Part shown: positions 24,601 through 37,959 of the stretch, in pieces
Numbering within the stretch: position 1 is the stretch's first letter
Layout of the letters: each line of letters opens with the position of its first letter
Assembly: GCA_026874595.1 (NCBI GenBank)
Contig: CM049320.1
Location: 43,472,714 to 43,536,713 of the forward strand
DNA length: 64,000 bases
From: Sipunculus nudus
Lineage: Eukaryota > Annelida > Sipuncula > Golfingiida > Sipunculidae
Direction: 5' to 3'
Translations under genes and position numbers: made by a program
Notes under the pieces: model-generated
Databases searched by the model: none
Told to the model about the DNA's origin: nothing
What the model saw: only the letters and a program-made list of their open reading frames with translations

Positions 24601-26798
24601 CGCTGCAGACATCCAAGCTCATATCTAGGTAACCGTTTGACCGATTGGGCCAAAATTTTGCATGTGTATAAATCTCATATAGCTCTTTATCATAAGCAAA
24701 ACTGGGGGCGCCACCTGCAGCCATGTTTGCACAGCTCCCGTCTGTTTGTCTGCCATGGGATAAAATCACTCATATCTCGGCAGTGGTTTGACATATCTGC
24801 CTAAAATTTTGCAAGTTTATACATCCCCGACAGCTCTCTTGATTTTATGACAGGTGGCGCCACCTGCATTCTAGTTTATGCAGCAGATATCCAAGCTCAT
24901 ATCTTGGGAACCGTTTGACCGATTGGGCCAAAGTTTTGCATGTGTATAGTTCTCACAAAGCTCTTTATCATACGCTAGCTGGTGGCGCCACCTGCAACCC
25001 TTTTTTGCACAGTGTCCATCTGTTTGTCTGCCAAGGGCAAAAATCACTCATATACAATATAGTGGTTTGACTTATCTGCCTTTAAATTTTGCATATGTAT
25101 ACAACTTGGACGGCTTTCTGGATTTTTTGGTAGGTAGCGCAACCTACATACACAATTTGGCTGCAGACATCCATGCTAATATGCAACACTTCACCCGTTC
25201 CACTCTGATTTAGGCGGATACAAGTAGTCGCTTGTCGACTACCCGTATTCTAGTTTTATTTTATTCTTGGACATGCTACATTTTAGATTTTGTATTGAAC
25301 CACCAGGGTTACAATGATTAAAGTGTACATTTAATTGTGTCCACAAAGTGGTGTATTGCTGTGAAAGTGTGGATGTTCATGAGATAAGTAATTCCTTACT
25401 TCAGAAGAGTAAAAACTTCACCAGGTGTGAAATTGACTATTAATTCCAGTAATTAATTAAAACTGGGATAGTAATTAGCACAGTGATATTGTTTGTCCCT
25501 CATTCAACCAACAGTGTGTATACTTTATTTGAAAAGATGTTTTATTTTATCAAATTTACTTTTATTTTATTTTGGTGAATAAAATTAAGCATGTCCTGAA
25601 AACTCCAATGTGGAGAATATTCTTGTAGATGCCATGTTGTGGCATTATTTTCTTTTAAAATTAGTTTAAACATTTATGATTTAAAAATAATAAAATATAT
25701 GTGTATGCATAATATGACCCAATGTTTTTTACTCTGTATATATAATGATTGCAACTTTTGCAACAATTCTAATATTTTAACTTATATTTTCAGGTTTTTT
25801 AATTAAAAATTTATAAACCTGTAAATAAAAAAATGATTCAGATAAAAACTTCTAAATGGAAAAAGTGGATCTGCTTAAAAAAATAGGATTATATATAAAC
25901 TTAAATGCATTATTCTCTTGAAAGTGAAATAAAGGTATTAGTCCATTCTGTCCACTTGCCTGTCCATCTGTAAATTTTCGTATGCAACACAGTATCTCAA
26001 AACTTTTACTGTTTTTCTTCATGACAGTCTTGTCAGAGTATTAGTTTGCAATCATATATTTAGAACTTTACTATAACCAAGTAGGAGGGCCCCTTTCCTC
26101 TTAGCTTTTCATATTCTTATATAAATGAAAAACATTACAATAGAATATTTCTACATCCACCTTCGTGCTGCCCTCACTTTTCCCTTCTCCGAACCCCATC
26201 CCAAAGTCAGCCTCAGTAAGCAACAACAAGACGAATCAGATATATTCATACTTTAATATTTTGTATAACTATTCGTCCATAGGTACCTATGTACATGCCA
26301 GAAATTATGTCAATATTGTGTAATATGTAGACATAGTGGGCATCACAATAATGTACCTTGTCAAGACTAAAGAGATATTGTGTCATACAGTCACATATTC
26401 ATAAATCACTTCATCAGCATAGTTAATCATAACATCATATCTGTCAAATTGAATGCTTGCAGACTACCATACACTTTAGATCCTTCAACAAATAACCTTA
26501 TCATCATTCTACTACTGCTTATTACTGCTGTCATTGCATTCATATTTGCTCAAATATATCACAATTTTCAACCCCTCCTAAATAAATAAAAAATAAACCA
26601 CTTTATTTGACTCTATTAATCCATCAGTCAGGTAATTTCATTTATCATTTACTCACATATTACATAACATTCCTTTATAATAGCCCAACATGTATATGAT
26701 ATTCATAAGCTTTATCGACTCAATATAGTATCACAGTGGAGAAACATTTATAGTCCAATCACGATCAGCTGAGCGCCGTGACCCATGGGTCCCTTGTT
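21694..26798 (+). mobile_element. Family A long-type element carrying nested C1
   Basis: Starts ttttttagctcagctgactata, followed by about 60 bp of gtcc/gtct microsatellite, two 700-bp diverged units, an AT-rich 3' half, and the end gatcagctgagcgccgtgacccatgggtccc. It is split by the C1 element at 23276-25253. No coding frame longer than chance. Confidence 0.72.
23276..25253 (+). mobile_element. Family C Helentron/HINE-like element, copy C1
   Basis: 5' TTGTATCCGCC (23276-23286) is perfectly inverted at 25213-25223. A 14-bp 5' hairpin follows (GTATCCGC...GCGGATAC). The 3' hairpin GTAGTCG-CTTGT-CGACTAC (25224-25242), spacer and CTAG (25250-25253) precede TT. The core has about five 280-bp tandem units, each with two ggtggcgccacc palindromes. 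Short open frames of 60-82 codons repeat with the units and are not genes. Confidence 0.83.
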
Positions 26799-27119
26799 TG
26801 CCATTAATACCCCCATCATTGCCACTTAACAGTACTGTTAGCATTATAAGTCAAAAACCAATGGACAGATTTCTTTCATATTATGCATATACATTGGTTA
26901 TGGGATGATGTATATTTAAATTGAGGTCATGACCTTTCTTATGAGAGTGGCCTTGACTCTGAATATTGCCATATATGGTGAAAATCACACAAAATCATAA
27001 ATAACTCAATAAAGGATGCATGGATTGGTCCAAAAATCAAATTTACCAAAGATCTTGGATAGCTTTGTCTTCTGTGGAAGACAGGTTGCGTGACCTTCTG
27101 TCCTTTTCTTGTGTTCGCG

Positions 27120-27765
27120 CCTTTTAATGCCCCATCATTGCCACTTGACAGAATAAATTAATGCCCTTTTCTGTGGAGTGATTTGCCCTATTGGCCTGAA
27201 AATGTGCAAGTCCATAAATCTTGGCCTACTCCATCTTTTTCTCAAGACTGGTGGTGCCATCTGCAATCGTTTGGGTGTGGCATCCATCTGTACATATGCT
27301 TTGGGTGAAAATTGCTCATATCTTTGGAGTGGTTCAAGTTATTGGGTCTTAAATTTGGCATGTCCATCCATCTTGGAAAGTTTTCTTATAAATCAGACAG
27401 GTAATGTCACCTACCTTTCCCGTTTTTGTAGAATAAATTAATGCCCTTTTCTGATGAGTGATTTTCCTTATTGGCCTGAAATTGTGAATATCCATAGATC
27501 TTGGACTTCTCCATCTTGTACTCAAGACTGGTGGTGCCATCTGCAATTGTTTTGCCGTAGTGTCCATCTCTAATGTGCTTTTGGTGAAAAGTGCTCATAT
27601 CTCTGTAGTGGTTCAAGGTATTGGTCTTAAATTTGGCATGTCTATCCATCTTTGAAAATTTTCTTGTAAACCAGACAGTTGGCACCACCTACCTTCCTGT
27701 TTCAATAAAATAAATTAATGCTCTTTTCTCAAGAGAGATTCAACAAATTTGGCACACCTGTACTT
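27120..27765. repeat. Family D tandem units
   Basis: Two diverged units of about 265 bp (gtgattt(g/t)cc(c/t)tattggcctgaa..., ctcaagactggtggtgccat). Related units occur at 29690-30080 and 36880-37445. At 36734 they directly follow a family B 5' end, so D is probably the core repeat of a B subfamily. Confidence 0.65.
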
Positions 27766-27767
27766 TT

Positions 27768-28830
27768 AGCGAACTTGTGAGCTTATGGGATGGTGCGGCG
27801 TCGTCCGTTGTGCGTCGTCTGTCGTGCGTCGTCCATAGCAATCTCAAAAACGGCAGGAACTACCATCACCAAATTTTTTGCAAATAATCGGTCATCCAAA
27901 AAACTATATCGGATTTTGTTTATTTTTTTTCTAACTGCATTTTCTTAGATTTTATAGGGAAAAAGCTAAAAATGCTTTAAAAATCTTCTCCGAAACTGTC
28001 CAGCCAAATTGTTCAATATTTCACAGAAATGATCCCTGGCACAATCTTTCTCAAGTTTGTTCGAATGGTTCCAGTTCAGAGATTTTGGCCAAGATACAGG
28101 AGGTTGAACTTTGTTAATTGTGCAAAAAAGCATATTAAAATTTAAATCTCAGAAATGGCTGTAGCTATCATCACCAAATTTTATGCCAATGTTGTTCACA
28201 TAGGTCATATCTGAAATTGAGGTATTGGTGGCGCCACCTGCATCGGCCTTTTTTGTACGAGGTCGTCAGTGCCTGTATCACACTGAGGGCTACAAAAAAC
28301 TTCTTCTCTGAAACCATATGGCCAAAATGTTTAATATGGCACAGAAATGATCCTAGGGTAGTGCTTTCTGAAGTTTGTTCAAATGATCTCTTTTCAATGA
28401 CTTTTGGCTAAGTTATGGGAAGCTGAATTTAGTGATATGCCATAACAGCCCATTTTAGCTCAGTGGCTACAAAGATCTTCTTCTCAAAAACCACTTGGCC
28501 AAATTCTTAAATCTTGCACATTAATTATCCTCAGATGTTGATAATTCAAGTTTGTTCAAATGGTTTTGGTTCAGTGCTTTTTGGCTGAGTTACGGGAAGC
28601 TGAACTAAGCCAGTTTGCTGTATCGTCCTACATGAGTTATAACCTGCCAAACGTTTTTAGACTGATGCCACTGAAGCAAGTTTGTTAAATATTTTTTACA
28701 AGAAAAATTCCTACAATAATTCTTATAATTATTGTCATAAATGGTTCCACATGAATGATTTTTGGCTGAATTATGGAGATTGAATTGAGTCATTTTACCA
28801 TATATGTTAGCTGTGTGATGCTGTTACATC
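27768..28830 (+). mobile_element. Family F repeat (ttttagcgaacttgtgagc)
   Basis: Begins ttttagcgaacttgtgagct then a cgtcgtccgt-rich tract, followed by three diverged units around ttggccaagatacaggaggttgaac-like text, one ending in ggtggcgccacct. Same layout as families A and E. The 3' end is unclear; it seems to interrupt family D. Confidence 0.6.
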
Positions 28831-29690
28831 TAGCCTGGCACCAGTTTATCAGCATCTATTACATCATGCCACCAGACATTTAGATTTCAGGATATCTTTG
28901 GTTAATATTGACAAGAAAGTTTTTTTAAAAGCTTTTAAACTATTTTAGATTTATGATTAAAGTTATTCATCATACCAGGCAATATTACAATCATAGATAT
29001 TCAGCTCTCTGTGGCTATATAAAGACAACAGTACGCGGATTATAAATTATTGGTATCCCCACTCAACTTAATTCAAGAATTTGCCATCAATGAGATATAT
29101 CTGTATTTTAATTTTGCATTCAGTATGCATCCGTAATAATTTTACATATATTCCTGATTTTTTTTTTATAAAAAGTCAGCTGAAAAGCATTTTGTATTGG
29201 GAAAATAAATTTCAAAGTTATTTCAAGTAGGGACCACTTTTGTGTTCAGATGGCAGCACTTGGTTTACCATTGGCAGATCGCCAGTGCCTTGATGTTTGC
29301 CATTAGCCAAAATGATGTCAGCTCTATAAATAGTTTTGGCACAGTGCCAGGATTGGAAGAAGTGCAGCCAGGTATAGGTCAAGAGTTCACTCTGTGCAGT
29401 AGCTGCATTCTATTTATAGCTTTGGCAGACTGCTCACTACATCATATTTGGCACCAAAGTGCAGCCTGAATCTATTTATAGCTTTGGCAGACTGCCAACT
29501 GTGTCAGATTATGCAACAGGTCAACAGTTCACTCAGTGCAGCCAGGTACAGGTCAAAAGTTCACTCAGTCTAGCCAGGTGCAGGTCAAGAGTTAACTCAG
29601 TGCAGTAGCTTCAGGCAGCAATTTTTCACAGGTCAGTCGGGGGCAACTGCCTTACTCACCTATGCCTTGTCAGCCCAGTGCATCAAACTC
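28831..29690. other. Intron 7 interior without gene
   Basis: AT-rich, with a local duplication of ctatttatagctttggcaga (about 29411 and 29470) and three or four copies of caggtcaagagttcactca-like text (29370-29610). No gene seen. Confidence 0.55.
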
Positions 29691-30080
29691 TGGGGAAGTT
29701 TGATGTATTGGACTGATATTTTGACCTGTCTATGCGTCTTTGATGGTATTCTCATTTACAAGACAGGTGGTGCCACGTACATTGACTTTTGCAAAGTGTA
29801 TGTGCCTGCTTATTTCTACAGAGGAATTTGATGTATCAGCCTGAAATTTGGCATTTTTATACATATCAAATAGCTTTGTCCTATACAAGACTGGTGATGC
29901 CACCAACAATAATTTTTGCACAGTGTGTCCCTGCTTATTTCTCAGGAGGGGTTTGATATATCAGTCTGAAAATTGGCATATGTGTATATCTCTGATAGCT
30001 TTGAAGTATACAAGACTGGTGGTACCAGCTACAATCGTTTTTGTGTTGTGTGCACCCATGCCAGAATTTCAGCAGTGATG
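29690..30080. repeat. Family D units, second block
   Basis: Three units with tatcagcctgaaatttggca, atacaagactggtg(a/g)tgcca, of about 130 bp; probably the continuation of the block at 27120 on the other side of family F. Confidence 0.55.
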
Positions 30081-30278
30081 TTTGTGTAATTGTTTCTTAT
30101 TCAAAATGTTTAGTACTTGCATTTTTCATATACATGAAAAGTAATGGTCCAGCATTGAAGCATTATACCTGGTGTATTTCCCAATGCACAGGTTTGCATT
30201 AGGCCTGTAGGCCTTGTTTTCTTATTTTCACAATTTATTCTGTTTTTGGGACTGTCATATGACAGTAATTATGTCATT

Positions 30279-32907
30279 TTTAGCTCAGCTGACTATAAGT
30301 CATCTGAGCTATAGTCGTGGTCCATTGTCCGTCGTCCGTCCGTCTGTCCGTCCGTCCGTCCGTCCGTCCGTCCGTCCGTAGATGTGGCACGTTTTGACAC
30401 CGTAAGACCTAGGAATCCAAAATTCAGCATAATGTTCGATGTCCCCAAGATCTCCTACCAAGCCGAAAACTGGGTCTTTGCGACTTCATTCCTTTGAGAA
30501 ATTAAGGAAAAACCTCAATTTTTTATTAAAAACCTATTTTCACACTTCAGGACTGCCTAATATAAAAACCACTCATCTGTTTTTCCTCATATTTCCTATA
30601 AATAATCCTCTATATAATTCCTATGTACATGCCAGAAATTAGGTCTGTATTATATAATTTAAAAAAGTTATGGGCCCAAACATAATGCATTTTGTAAATA
30701 ATCAGGAAAGAAATTTTATCACTTAACACAAAACTTGTTAAAGCTAAGCACTTTTTTTCCAGTAATATTACTTTTATTAATCAAAATTAAATTGTATACC
30801 CAAAATTAGATCAAAATCTTTTAAATTTTTTAAAATATTAGCAAAAATAAAAAATTGGTACCTTAAATTTTGCCCAACTTTGACCATGGCACGTTTTTTT
30901 GCTGTAACTGCTGTGGATTTAATTTTCACAGCATGTTTTTGTTAGCATTGAAACTATTAACACCAAAAATTTGAAACCAGTTGATCAAAAACTGTAGATT
31001 TTATTCAAGTTTTCAAGCACCATGTCACATATTGCTAGTGTTATGCAGTTTGCTAGAGCTCAGCTCCCGAGCTTCAGCTCTAAGTTCCTTAAATTTGGCA
31101 TACAGTTAGATTTCTCCAAAATCCCCTACCATGCATAGAATTTGGTCACTAGGACTTAATTCCTTCGGGATATCAATGAAAAACTTCATTTTTTCATTAA
31201 AAACCCATTGTTACACTTTAAGACTGCCTAATATCAAAACCACTGATCTGACTTTGATCATATATAATATACATATTTTTCTATACATTCGCTATGCACA
31301 TGCCAGAAAAGATGTCAGTATTGTGTATTTTTTTTAAGTTATGGGCCCAAACATAATGCACTTTATAAAAAATCAAGAAATATATTTACTCCCTTAACAA
31401 GGGCATTGCTGAAGCTAGAGATTTTATTGTCAGGGATGTAACATTATTTAATCAAGATTCAATTGAATACCCAAAATTAGATCTGAATTTTATAAATTTT
31501 ATAAGTTATTAGTATAAATATAAAATTAGTACCTTAAATTTTGCCCAACTGTGACCATGGCACGTTTTTTTCCTGAGAGCACTGTTGATATAATTTTCAT
31601 ATCATGCACACATAAGGATTTCAGCTTTTTAGTTTAGAAAGCTGAAAGAAATTGGCCAAATATTGTAGCTTTTATTAATGTTTTTTATGAGACCCTGTCA
31701 GACTTTGGCTCTCTCCAGCTCCTCTTGAGTCACCTGTATGTTGACCTTGTTGACCTTTCATCAAATTATGCACGCTTGAGGCGAGAATCCAGGCAGCTTA
31801 TGGCCAGCCACAGTTGATCCAGGTGTCCAACCCAACTCATCTAGTAGTTTTAACCAACAACATAACAATAAACAATAAATTAATAAATTTTTATTGGTTT
31901 TTAATAACAAATTAAAGAAAAATAGAAAAGGAATTTGTTAGTTTATAATAACAGGAAATTAACTTGCAGTTACTGATGATATAAGAATCTTGTATCGATG
32001 GGTAGAATGTCACATATTCCAAATAACACCATGCAGTCACCTATGGCATTTTTCAGTTCATTTTTAATGATAAAGAAGTAAATCATATTATTCATTACTA
32101 ATCATTAGGGATTATATGAAGGAAATTAATGATAGACAAAGATGCAGTTGATAATATTAATCTAGATTCCTACTGTGTCTAGTGTGTACATTGATGTGAA
32201 ATTAGTCCAAAATGAATTTTTTACAGTTATTTTTTAATATAAATATAAGCCATAAAACCAGGTACTTATGATCATTATTTAAATGTGTGAATTTTGTATA
32301 TTCTGGATTCTCAAAATCATTGTTTGGTGAAAACTGAATAAATACCAAACATGGTGCAAATACTTTGTAATTGTATTTAAATACGAATATGATTATGTAC
32401 TCCATTATAAAATTTCTTGCATAAAGAATGGGAATTCAGGTAAAAATGAAAGTATATGAATACTCGTGCAAATACTTTCAAAATGTATTCATGAATGCAT
32501 TCATGAATATATTCTTTAATATTATTTTAATAATCATATCAGTTATATTTCATTTTAAAAAATCATATGATTCTCTTATTATTTTTAATAAAAATTATAT
32601 TTGGGACAATATTTGTAATTTTTTTAATAAATAGTTAAACTCCTATATTATATGTCCTGCTTATAAGTTATATGGCCAAGTCAAAATCTGTGTGACAATA
32701 GCACTCCATTTGTTAATAAAATAAATGAAATCAATCCTCTTCCCTGTCTCCAAAGATACTATCAAAATCATACATAAGCTAAACACCCACAACTCATAAT
32801 ACAGCTTATATTTATTACCACACAAAACCAGCATGTGCCTCATTTCTAAAAAATATTTTTTTATCACATATAACAGCTGAGCGTCGTGACCCATAGGTCC
32901 CTTGTTT
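30279..32907 (+). mobile_element. Family A long-type element, uninterrupted copy
   Basis: Starts tttttagctcagctgactat (5' hairpin AGCTCAG...CTGAGCT), gtccgtcc microsatellite at 30325-30380, two 700-bp units, AT-rich tail, and ends aacagctgagcgtcgtgacccatag-gtccc. At about 2.63 kb this is the best full-length example in the window. Confidence 0.75.
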
Positions 32908-34282
32908 CAAACGTGGTTTCATGTAGTTTCCTGATACCTTGTGTATTTATGGATAATGATTGGTTCCTTCAGTTACTGAAGACTGGGAGTGCTACCTGTA
33001 TTTTTTCCTTTATTTTGAGTCTTCAGAATGATATAGATAATATCAGATTTGCAACTTTGGTTTCACCTAGTGTCCTGAAGCCTTGTGTGTTATTTAGACC
33101 CCACTTGAGCACGCAGATGCCCTATAGTAATCACCCTGTCTGTCCGTCTGTCCATCAGTTCGTCTTTCAGTATGTCTGTCAATTTGTTTCCTTATGATAA
33201 CTCAAAAGTGCCATCTATCCACATATTAGTTTCCAGAGGATGACACCAGTTTAGATTGAAATATTGGTTTCAAACCTGACTTATATATTGCCCACCACTA
33301 AAGTAAGAACTCTGTTGATTCCCGGGTCATGAGATCAAAGGACAAGGTCACAGGACCCACTACTTAAGAAAGATTGTGGATGTATTTTAAGCCAAACTTT
33401 TTATTGCAACCCATCTGTATTCCACATGTGGTGTACATGCCAATAGTGGTAGTTTCCTTTCGATTTTGGGGTCACTTGGTCAAAGATCAAGGTCACAGGG
33501 CCCATCCATTCACAAATTAGTTGGTGAATGAACTCCAGTTTGGGTAGACAGGATGGCTTCAAACTGTTCAGAAGACCAATATTTGAAAAACCTCATGAAC
33601 ATATCTTTATAGACAAATGCAGCTGAGCATCGAGACCCATGGGTCACTAGTTCCATTTTTGAGACCATTAAATGACAGCTGTCATTTCAGTTTCTGAGCT
33701 GTGGTTTCATCTAAAATCCTGAAACCTTGTTTTTTTAATAATCATGAATACTAATAGTTTTATCAGTTGCTGAAAACTGGCGGCTCCACCTGGATTTTTT
33801 CCCAACATTTTTCCTCAGTATTTGAGACTGTCAAAATACTTGAGCAGTGATATCAGTTTCTCAGATGTAGTTTCATCTAGTGTCTGGAAATCTGGTGTGT
33901 TTATTGATCATAAATTCTCTATTTTTGTTGCCATCTATTGTCAGCAGTCATATCAGTTTCTCAACTGAGACTTCATCTGGTGTCCTGAAACTTCACATAT
34001 CCATTAATCATGACTAGTTCTATTAGTTCCTGAAGACCTGGTGGTGCTGCTTGAATTACAGATTACAGTGATGGTGCCATTTTCTCAGCTTCTAAAACCT
34101 GGATGTATTACAGGGCACAAATTTTAAACAATGCAACTCTACATTGATGAATAGGTCACCATGACCTCATTAGCGTACAGTGTCCTCTGGACATTCATGC
34201 CACACACATTAATGCCTCTGATGTCATAGCCATAACCAACATGTCAGTCAGCTGAGCATCATGACCCATGGGTCACTTGTTG
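32908..34282. repeat. Family A-related and G repeats before exon 8
   Basis: Units of gtttcatctagtgtcctgaa / ccttgtgtgttta text (32930-33095 and 33650-34060) are split by a G repeat (33096-33652: gaccccacttgagcac, family-B-like aggtcacagg tracts) and the whole ends with gtcagctgagcatcatgacc...tcacttgtt at 34249-34282. No gene seen. Confidence 0.6.
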
Positions 34283-34299
34283 GTAATGAGATCCACTGT

Positions 34300-34459
34300 C
34301 CAAGGGAAAACATTTCACTGTCCTAGGGCAAACAGTGTAGCTTTTTCCTCTAACTAAAACAAACTTTTTTGCAATGTGATGTACTTTCCTAGGGCAAAAA
34401 CTGTAGCCTTAACCTCTATCCTAAACATAATTTTGTTGTAATGTGATCTACTTTCCCAG
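34300..34459 (+). repeat. 67-bp duplication of the exon 8 acceptor and exon start
   Basis: Two decayed copies of the junction (ctttcctag + GGCAAAAACTGTAGCC and tcctag + GGCAAACAGTGTAGC) precede the true ctttcccag + GGCTGACAATGAAGCC. AG positions 34325, 34392 and 34459 are exactly 67 bp apart. Confidence 0.85.
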
Positions 34460-34614
34460 GGCTGACAATGAAGCCTTTACTTCTAACACGGAGGTGATTT
34501 CTGGTAACGTCATCCGGTTCTTGCGAGTCACTGGAGATGAACAAGGTACCTACATCTGTACAGCGACCAACAAAGCTGGCTCGGTCAGTTCCAGCGCCAC
34601 TCTAAGGATTGTGG
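34460..34614 (+). CDS. HSPG2: Perlecan exon 8: second half of Ig domain 5
   Basis: Acceptor ctttcccag, donor G|GTAAGT, phase 2 in and phase 1 out. Encodes ADNEAFTSNTEVISGN, VIRFLRVTGDEQGTYICTAT (second Cys) and SVSSSATLRIVG. Two decayed copies of the acceptor plus exon start lie exactly 67 and 134 bp upstream (AG at 34392 and 34325); both lead quickly to stop codons, so 34459 is the real site. Confidence 0.9.
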
Positions 34615-35011
34615 GTAAGTGGCCTGACAAAGTGAAAACTAGTTTCATGAAAAAAAATGTTGTCGAGACATTTAGCTGTAACTGTCAGTTTACTATGTCC
34701 ATTGTCTGGGCCAGTCATGTAGTCCAGTCTGCACTATCCAAGTCTGCCTTAATGTCCAAGTCTCACTTGGATATTTTCTCACTGAACATGGTAACTGTTG
34801 AAGCTTGTGACCTTTTTTTCAAGGGTATAACTTTATTTAATCAAGATTTAACTGTATATTTGAAATTAGGTCAGAATTTTGTAAGTGTTACAGCTGAAAT
34901 GTTAAATCAGTTTTGCCCAACTTTTACCATGGCACATTTTTTTCCCTTATCATTCCTTGACTAATCATGTTTTTTTTTAATCATTTCAAACCTCTAGAAT
35001 GGGAGATTTTG

Positions 35012-36720
35012 TAAGCTCAGCTGACTATAAGTCATCTGAACTATAGTCGTGGTCCATTGTCAGTTGTCCGTCCAGAGATTGGCATGTTTTGAAACCATAA
35101 GACCAAGGAATCCAAAATTCGGCATAATGTTAGATGTCCCCAAGATCTCCTACCAATCCGAAAACTGGGTCTTTGCAACTTCGTTCCTTTGAGAAATTAA
35201 GGAAAAACCTCAGTTTTTTATTAAAAACCTATTTTAACACTTCAGGACTGCCTAATATCAAAAACACTCATCTGTTTTTCCTCATATTTACCTTAAATAT
35301 TCCTCAATATAGTTCCTATATACATGCCAGAAATTAGGTCAGTATTATATAATTTAAAAAAGTTATGGGCCCAAACATATTGCACTTTCTAAAAAATCAG
35401 GAAAAGTATTTGGTCACTTAACACAAAAAAATGTTAAAGCTAGGGACTTTTTTCAGTAATATAACTTTAATTAATCAAAATTTAATTGTATACCCAAAAT
35501 AAATTCAAAATCTTTAAACTTTTTAAAATATAAACAAAAATATAAAATTGGTACCTTAAATTTTGCCCAACTTTGACCATGGCACATTTTTTCTCGTAAG
35601 TATATTTAATTTATTTTTCACAGCCAGGATACATGTGGATTTAATCTTTTGAATTCTGAAATTTGAAAGTAAAAGCTTAAAAAATTTTCTAATTATTGAA
35701 GTTTTTCAGATGCTCTAATGTATTTGCATTTTGTATATCAAAGACCCCACTCTTGCTCACTCCAACCTTGCCTAGGTAACCTTATTAGTGATGCAGCACT
35801 GGCAGAACACCCCTGCTGTAATAAATATACATTTATTCTCTTGGGCCCTACCCTAACACCCCCCCCCCCCCACCACCATCACCAATTATATTGCAATACA
35901 TGGTTTGTTATTGTCAACTGTATTTCTTTAAATGTAAAGCTGTTTTTGATCAAATGTGCACAACTTTTCTTGAAATATTAATTCAAGAAGTAATCCAAGA
36001 GATGCCATGTTGTTCTGTTGTAGCGTTATTAAGAAATTATTTCCTTTTAAATAATTAAACAAAATATAATTTAACCCATCAGTAGGCATAATTTGATAAT
36101 ATTTGAAACAAACCATGGATAAATAAAGGTGCAATTTAAAATTGTGAATTCTGGAGTGTTATTTTCATATATTTATTGCTTTGCAAATTAAAAAAAATTT
36201 ATTTTATAAAAAAAAAAGAAATATATCTGTTTGCATAATGTGATGTTACCTGACTAAATTAAGTATAAATGTTGATGCAATTTCGATTTGTGAATCAAAT
36301 AAAATATTCAGGTATATATGATATACTGTAAATATTTAGTAAAATTTATAAACTTAAAAATGGACAGATTATCATGGAAAACTGACGTTGACAGCTGGCA
36401 CAGCTGCCATAAAAAGCACAAAATGTGTGTTTTTTTTTAAAACATTGTCAAATCTTTTCATTTGATCAGTTTTTCTGCCAATGGTAACGCGCAGATGTGC
36501 TGTGTTTGCAGTTCTCTTCCATAGACCTTTCTCTGAGATCATGACTGGCAACATGCCAGACGGTTTGTCACAGAAAGGCTGTTTACACTGACCATGTAAA
36601 TTAGCAAACTAAACAATAAATACCAACACTCTAGATGAACTGTTGACATGATGTGTGTATTTTCCCAGTACATATTCAGTCATATCTTTATTTCTGAAAT
36701 ATATTGAAGACCAGATTTAC
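35012..36720 (+). mobile_element. Family A long-type element, 3' end not found
   Basis: Begins taagctcagctgactataag with a shortened gtcc tract and follows the long-type text through about 35700, then AT-rich sequence like the tail of the other copies, with a C11 run at about 35860. The usual agctgagc end is missing, so truncated. Confidence 0.6.
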
Positions 36721-36733
36721 GCTTACTGTGTAA

Positions 36734-37445
36734 TTGTATCCCCAGACAAAGTGGGAATACTATGGTTTAAGCACGGTTGCCATGCAGAGATTTTGTTTGG
36801 ATGCAATAACTAAAAAAATATTTTACGGATCTTTACCAAACATGACATGTGCATAAATATGGGTGAGAGGATGAATACATCCATGATGTATTCAAGACTG
36901 GTGGCACTATCTGCAATCGTTATTGTGTGGCATCCATCAGTACGTTTGCTTTCAGTGAAAATTGCTCATATCTCTGGAGTGGTTCAAGGTATTGGTCTGA
37001 AATTTGGCATGTCCATCCATCTCAGAAAGTTTTCTTTTAAACCAGACAAGTGGCACCACCTACCTTCCCATGTTTGTAGAATGAATAAATGCCCTTTTCT
37101 GGGGAGTGAAATTGTGCATATCCATAGATCTTGGACTCCATCATCTTGTATTCAAAACAAGTGGCGCCATCTGCAATCTTTTTGCTGTGGTGTCCATCTA
37201 TACATGTGCTTTGGGTGAAAATTGCTTGTATCTCTGGAGTGGTTCAAGGTATTGGTCTGAAATTTGGCATGTCCATTCATCTAGATAAATTTTCTCGTAA
37301 ACAAGACAGGTGGCCCACATACCTTCCCCTTTCTGTAGAATAAATTAATGCTCTTTTCTGAAAAAAGGTGTGCTGAATTGGTCTAAATCTGTATATGTCC
37401 ATAGATCTTGGTCTCCATCTTGTACTTAAGACTGGTGGCGCCAGT
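36734..37445 (+). mobile_element. Family B 5' end joined to D units (B4)
   Basis: TTGTATCCCCAGACAAAG at 36734, about 145 bp of family B, then D units of about 280 bp (ggcatccatcagtacgtttg, gtattggtctgaaatttggc). No 3' hairpin or CTAG end, so incomplete. Confidence 0.6.
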
Positions 37446-37959
37446 CACTTCATGTATTACAGAAAATATTAAAATATCTTTGTTTTTACTCAAGCAAAAG
37501 CTACACATGATAAATAAACAGTCCGACTGTGATATAAACTTGTGAACAGGTCATGACATCGCTCCTGACTGTCAAAACTTGACCTAATTGCGGGGTCAGG
37601 CCAATCACGTGTGTCATGCCTGAACATTTCAGGGCGGCTGAGGCTGGTCATTGGTGCTGTTGTAGCTGTGTTAAACCAATAAAAATGACCTAGTATTTAA
37701 TTTTGGCTGTATTTAACAGAAGTTATAAACAAAAACAAATCATAAACTTTAATTTGTCACATGTCTGTCAGGATTGCCAAAAATTATTGATTCCTGAGGA
37801 ATTTTTGGCAAGTGTCCGATATTTGCCAGGTTTACTCTACATTTGATTTAATATTCTCAGCATGAAAACATAAGGATATTGTTGGTTTAGACATAATGAT
37901 GAGAGTAGTGGGGTACTCCAGGCTTTATTCACCATGATATTAGTTGTACAACAGCTGGC
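37446..37959. other. Intron 8 unique stretch
   Basis: No repeat family, frame or RNA gene recognised. Confidence 0.5.

Larger units (their letters stand above)
21335..27115 (+). mobile_element. Family B element B3, split by a nested A element
   Basis: Starts TTGTATCCCCAGAC at 21335 and runs to attcttttcttg near 21693; the same sentence resumes at about 26799 (tttgccattaatacccccat), with the family A element of 21694-26798 inserted between. The right side then passes into family D units. No CTAG end identified. Confidence 0.65.

Noticed and set aside
23404-24769. 70-82-codon frames in family C elements
   Set aside because: Same frame in every tandem unit, no motif, both strands open.
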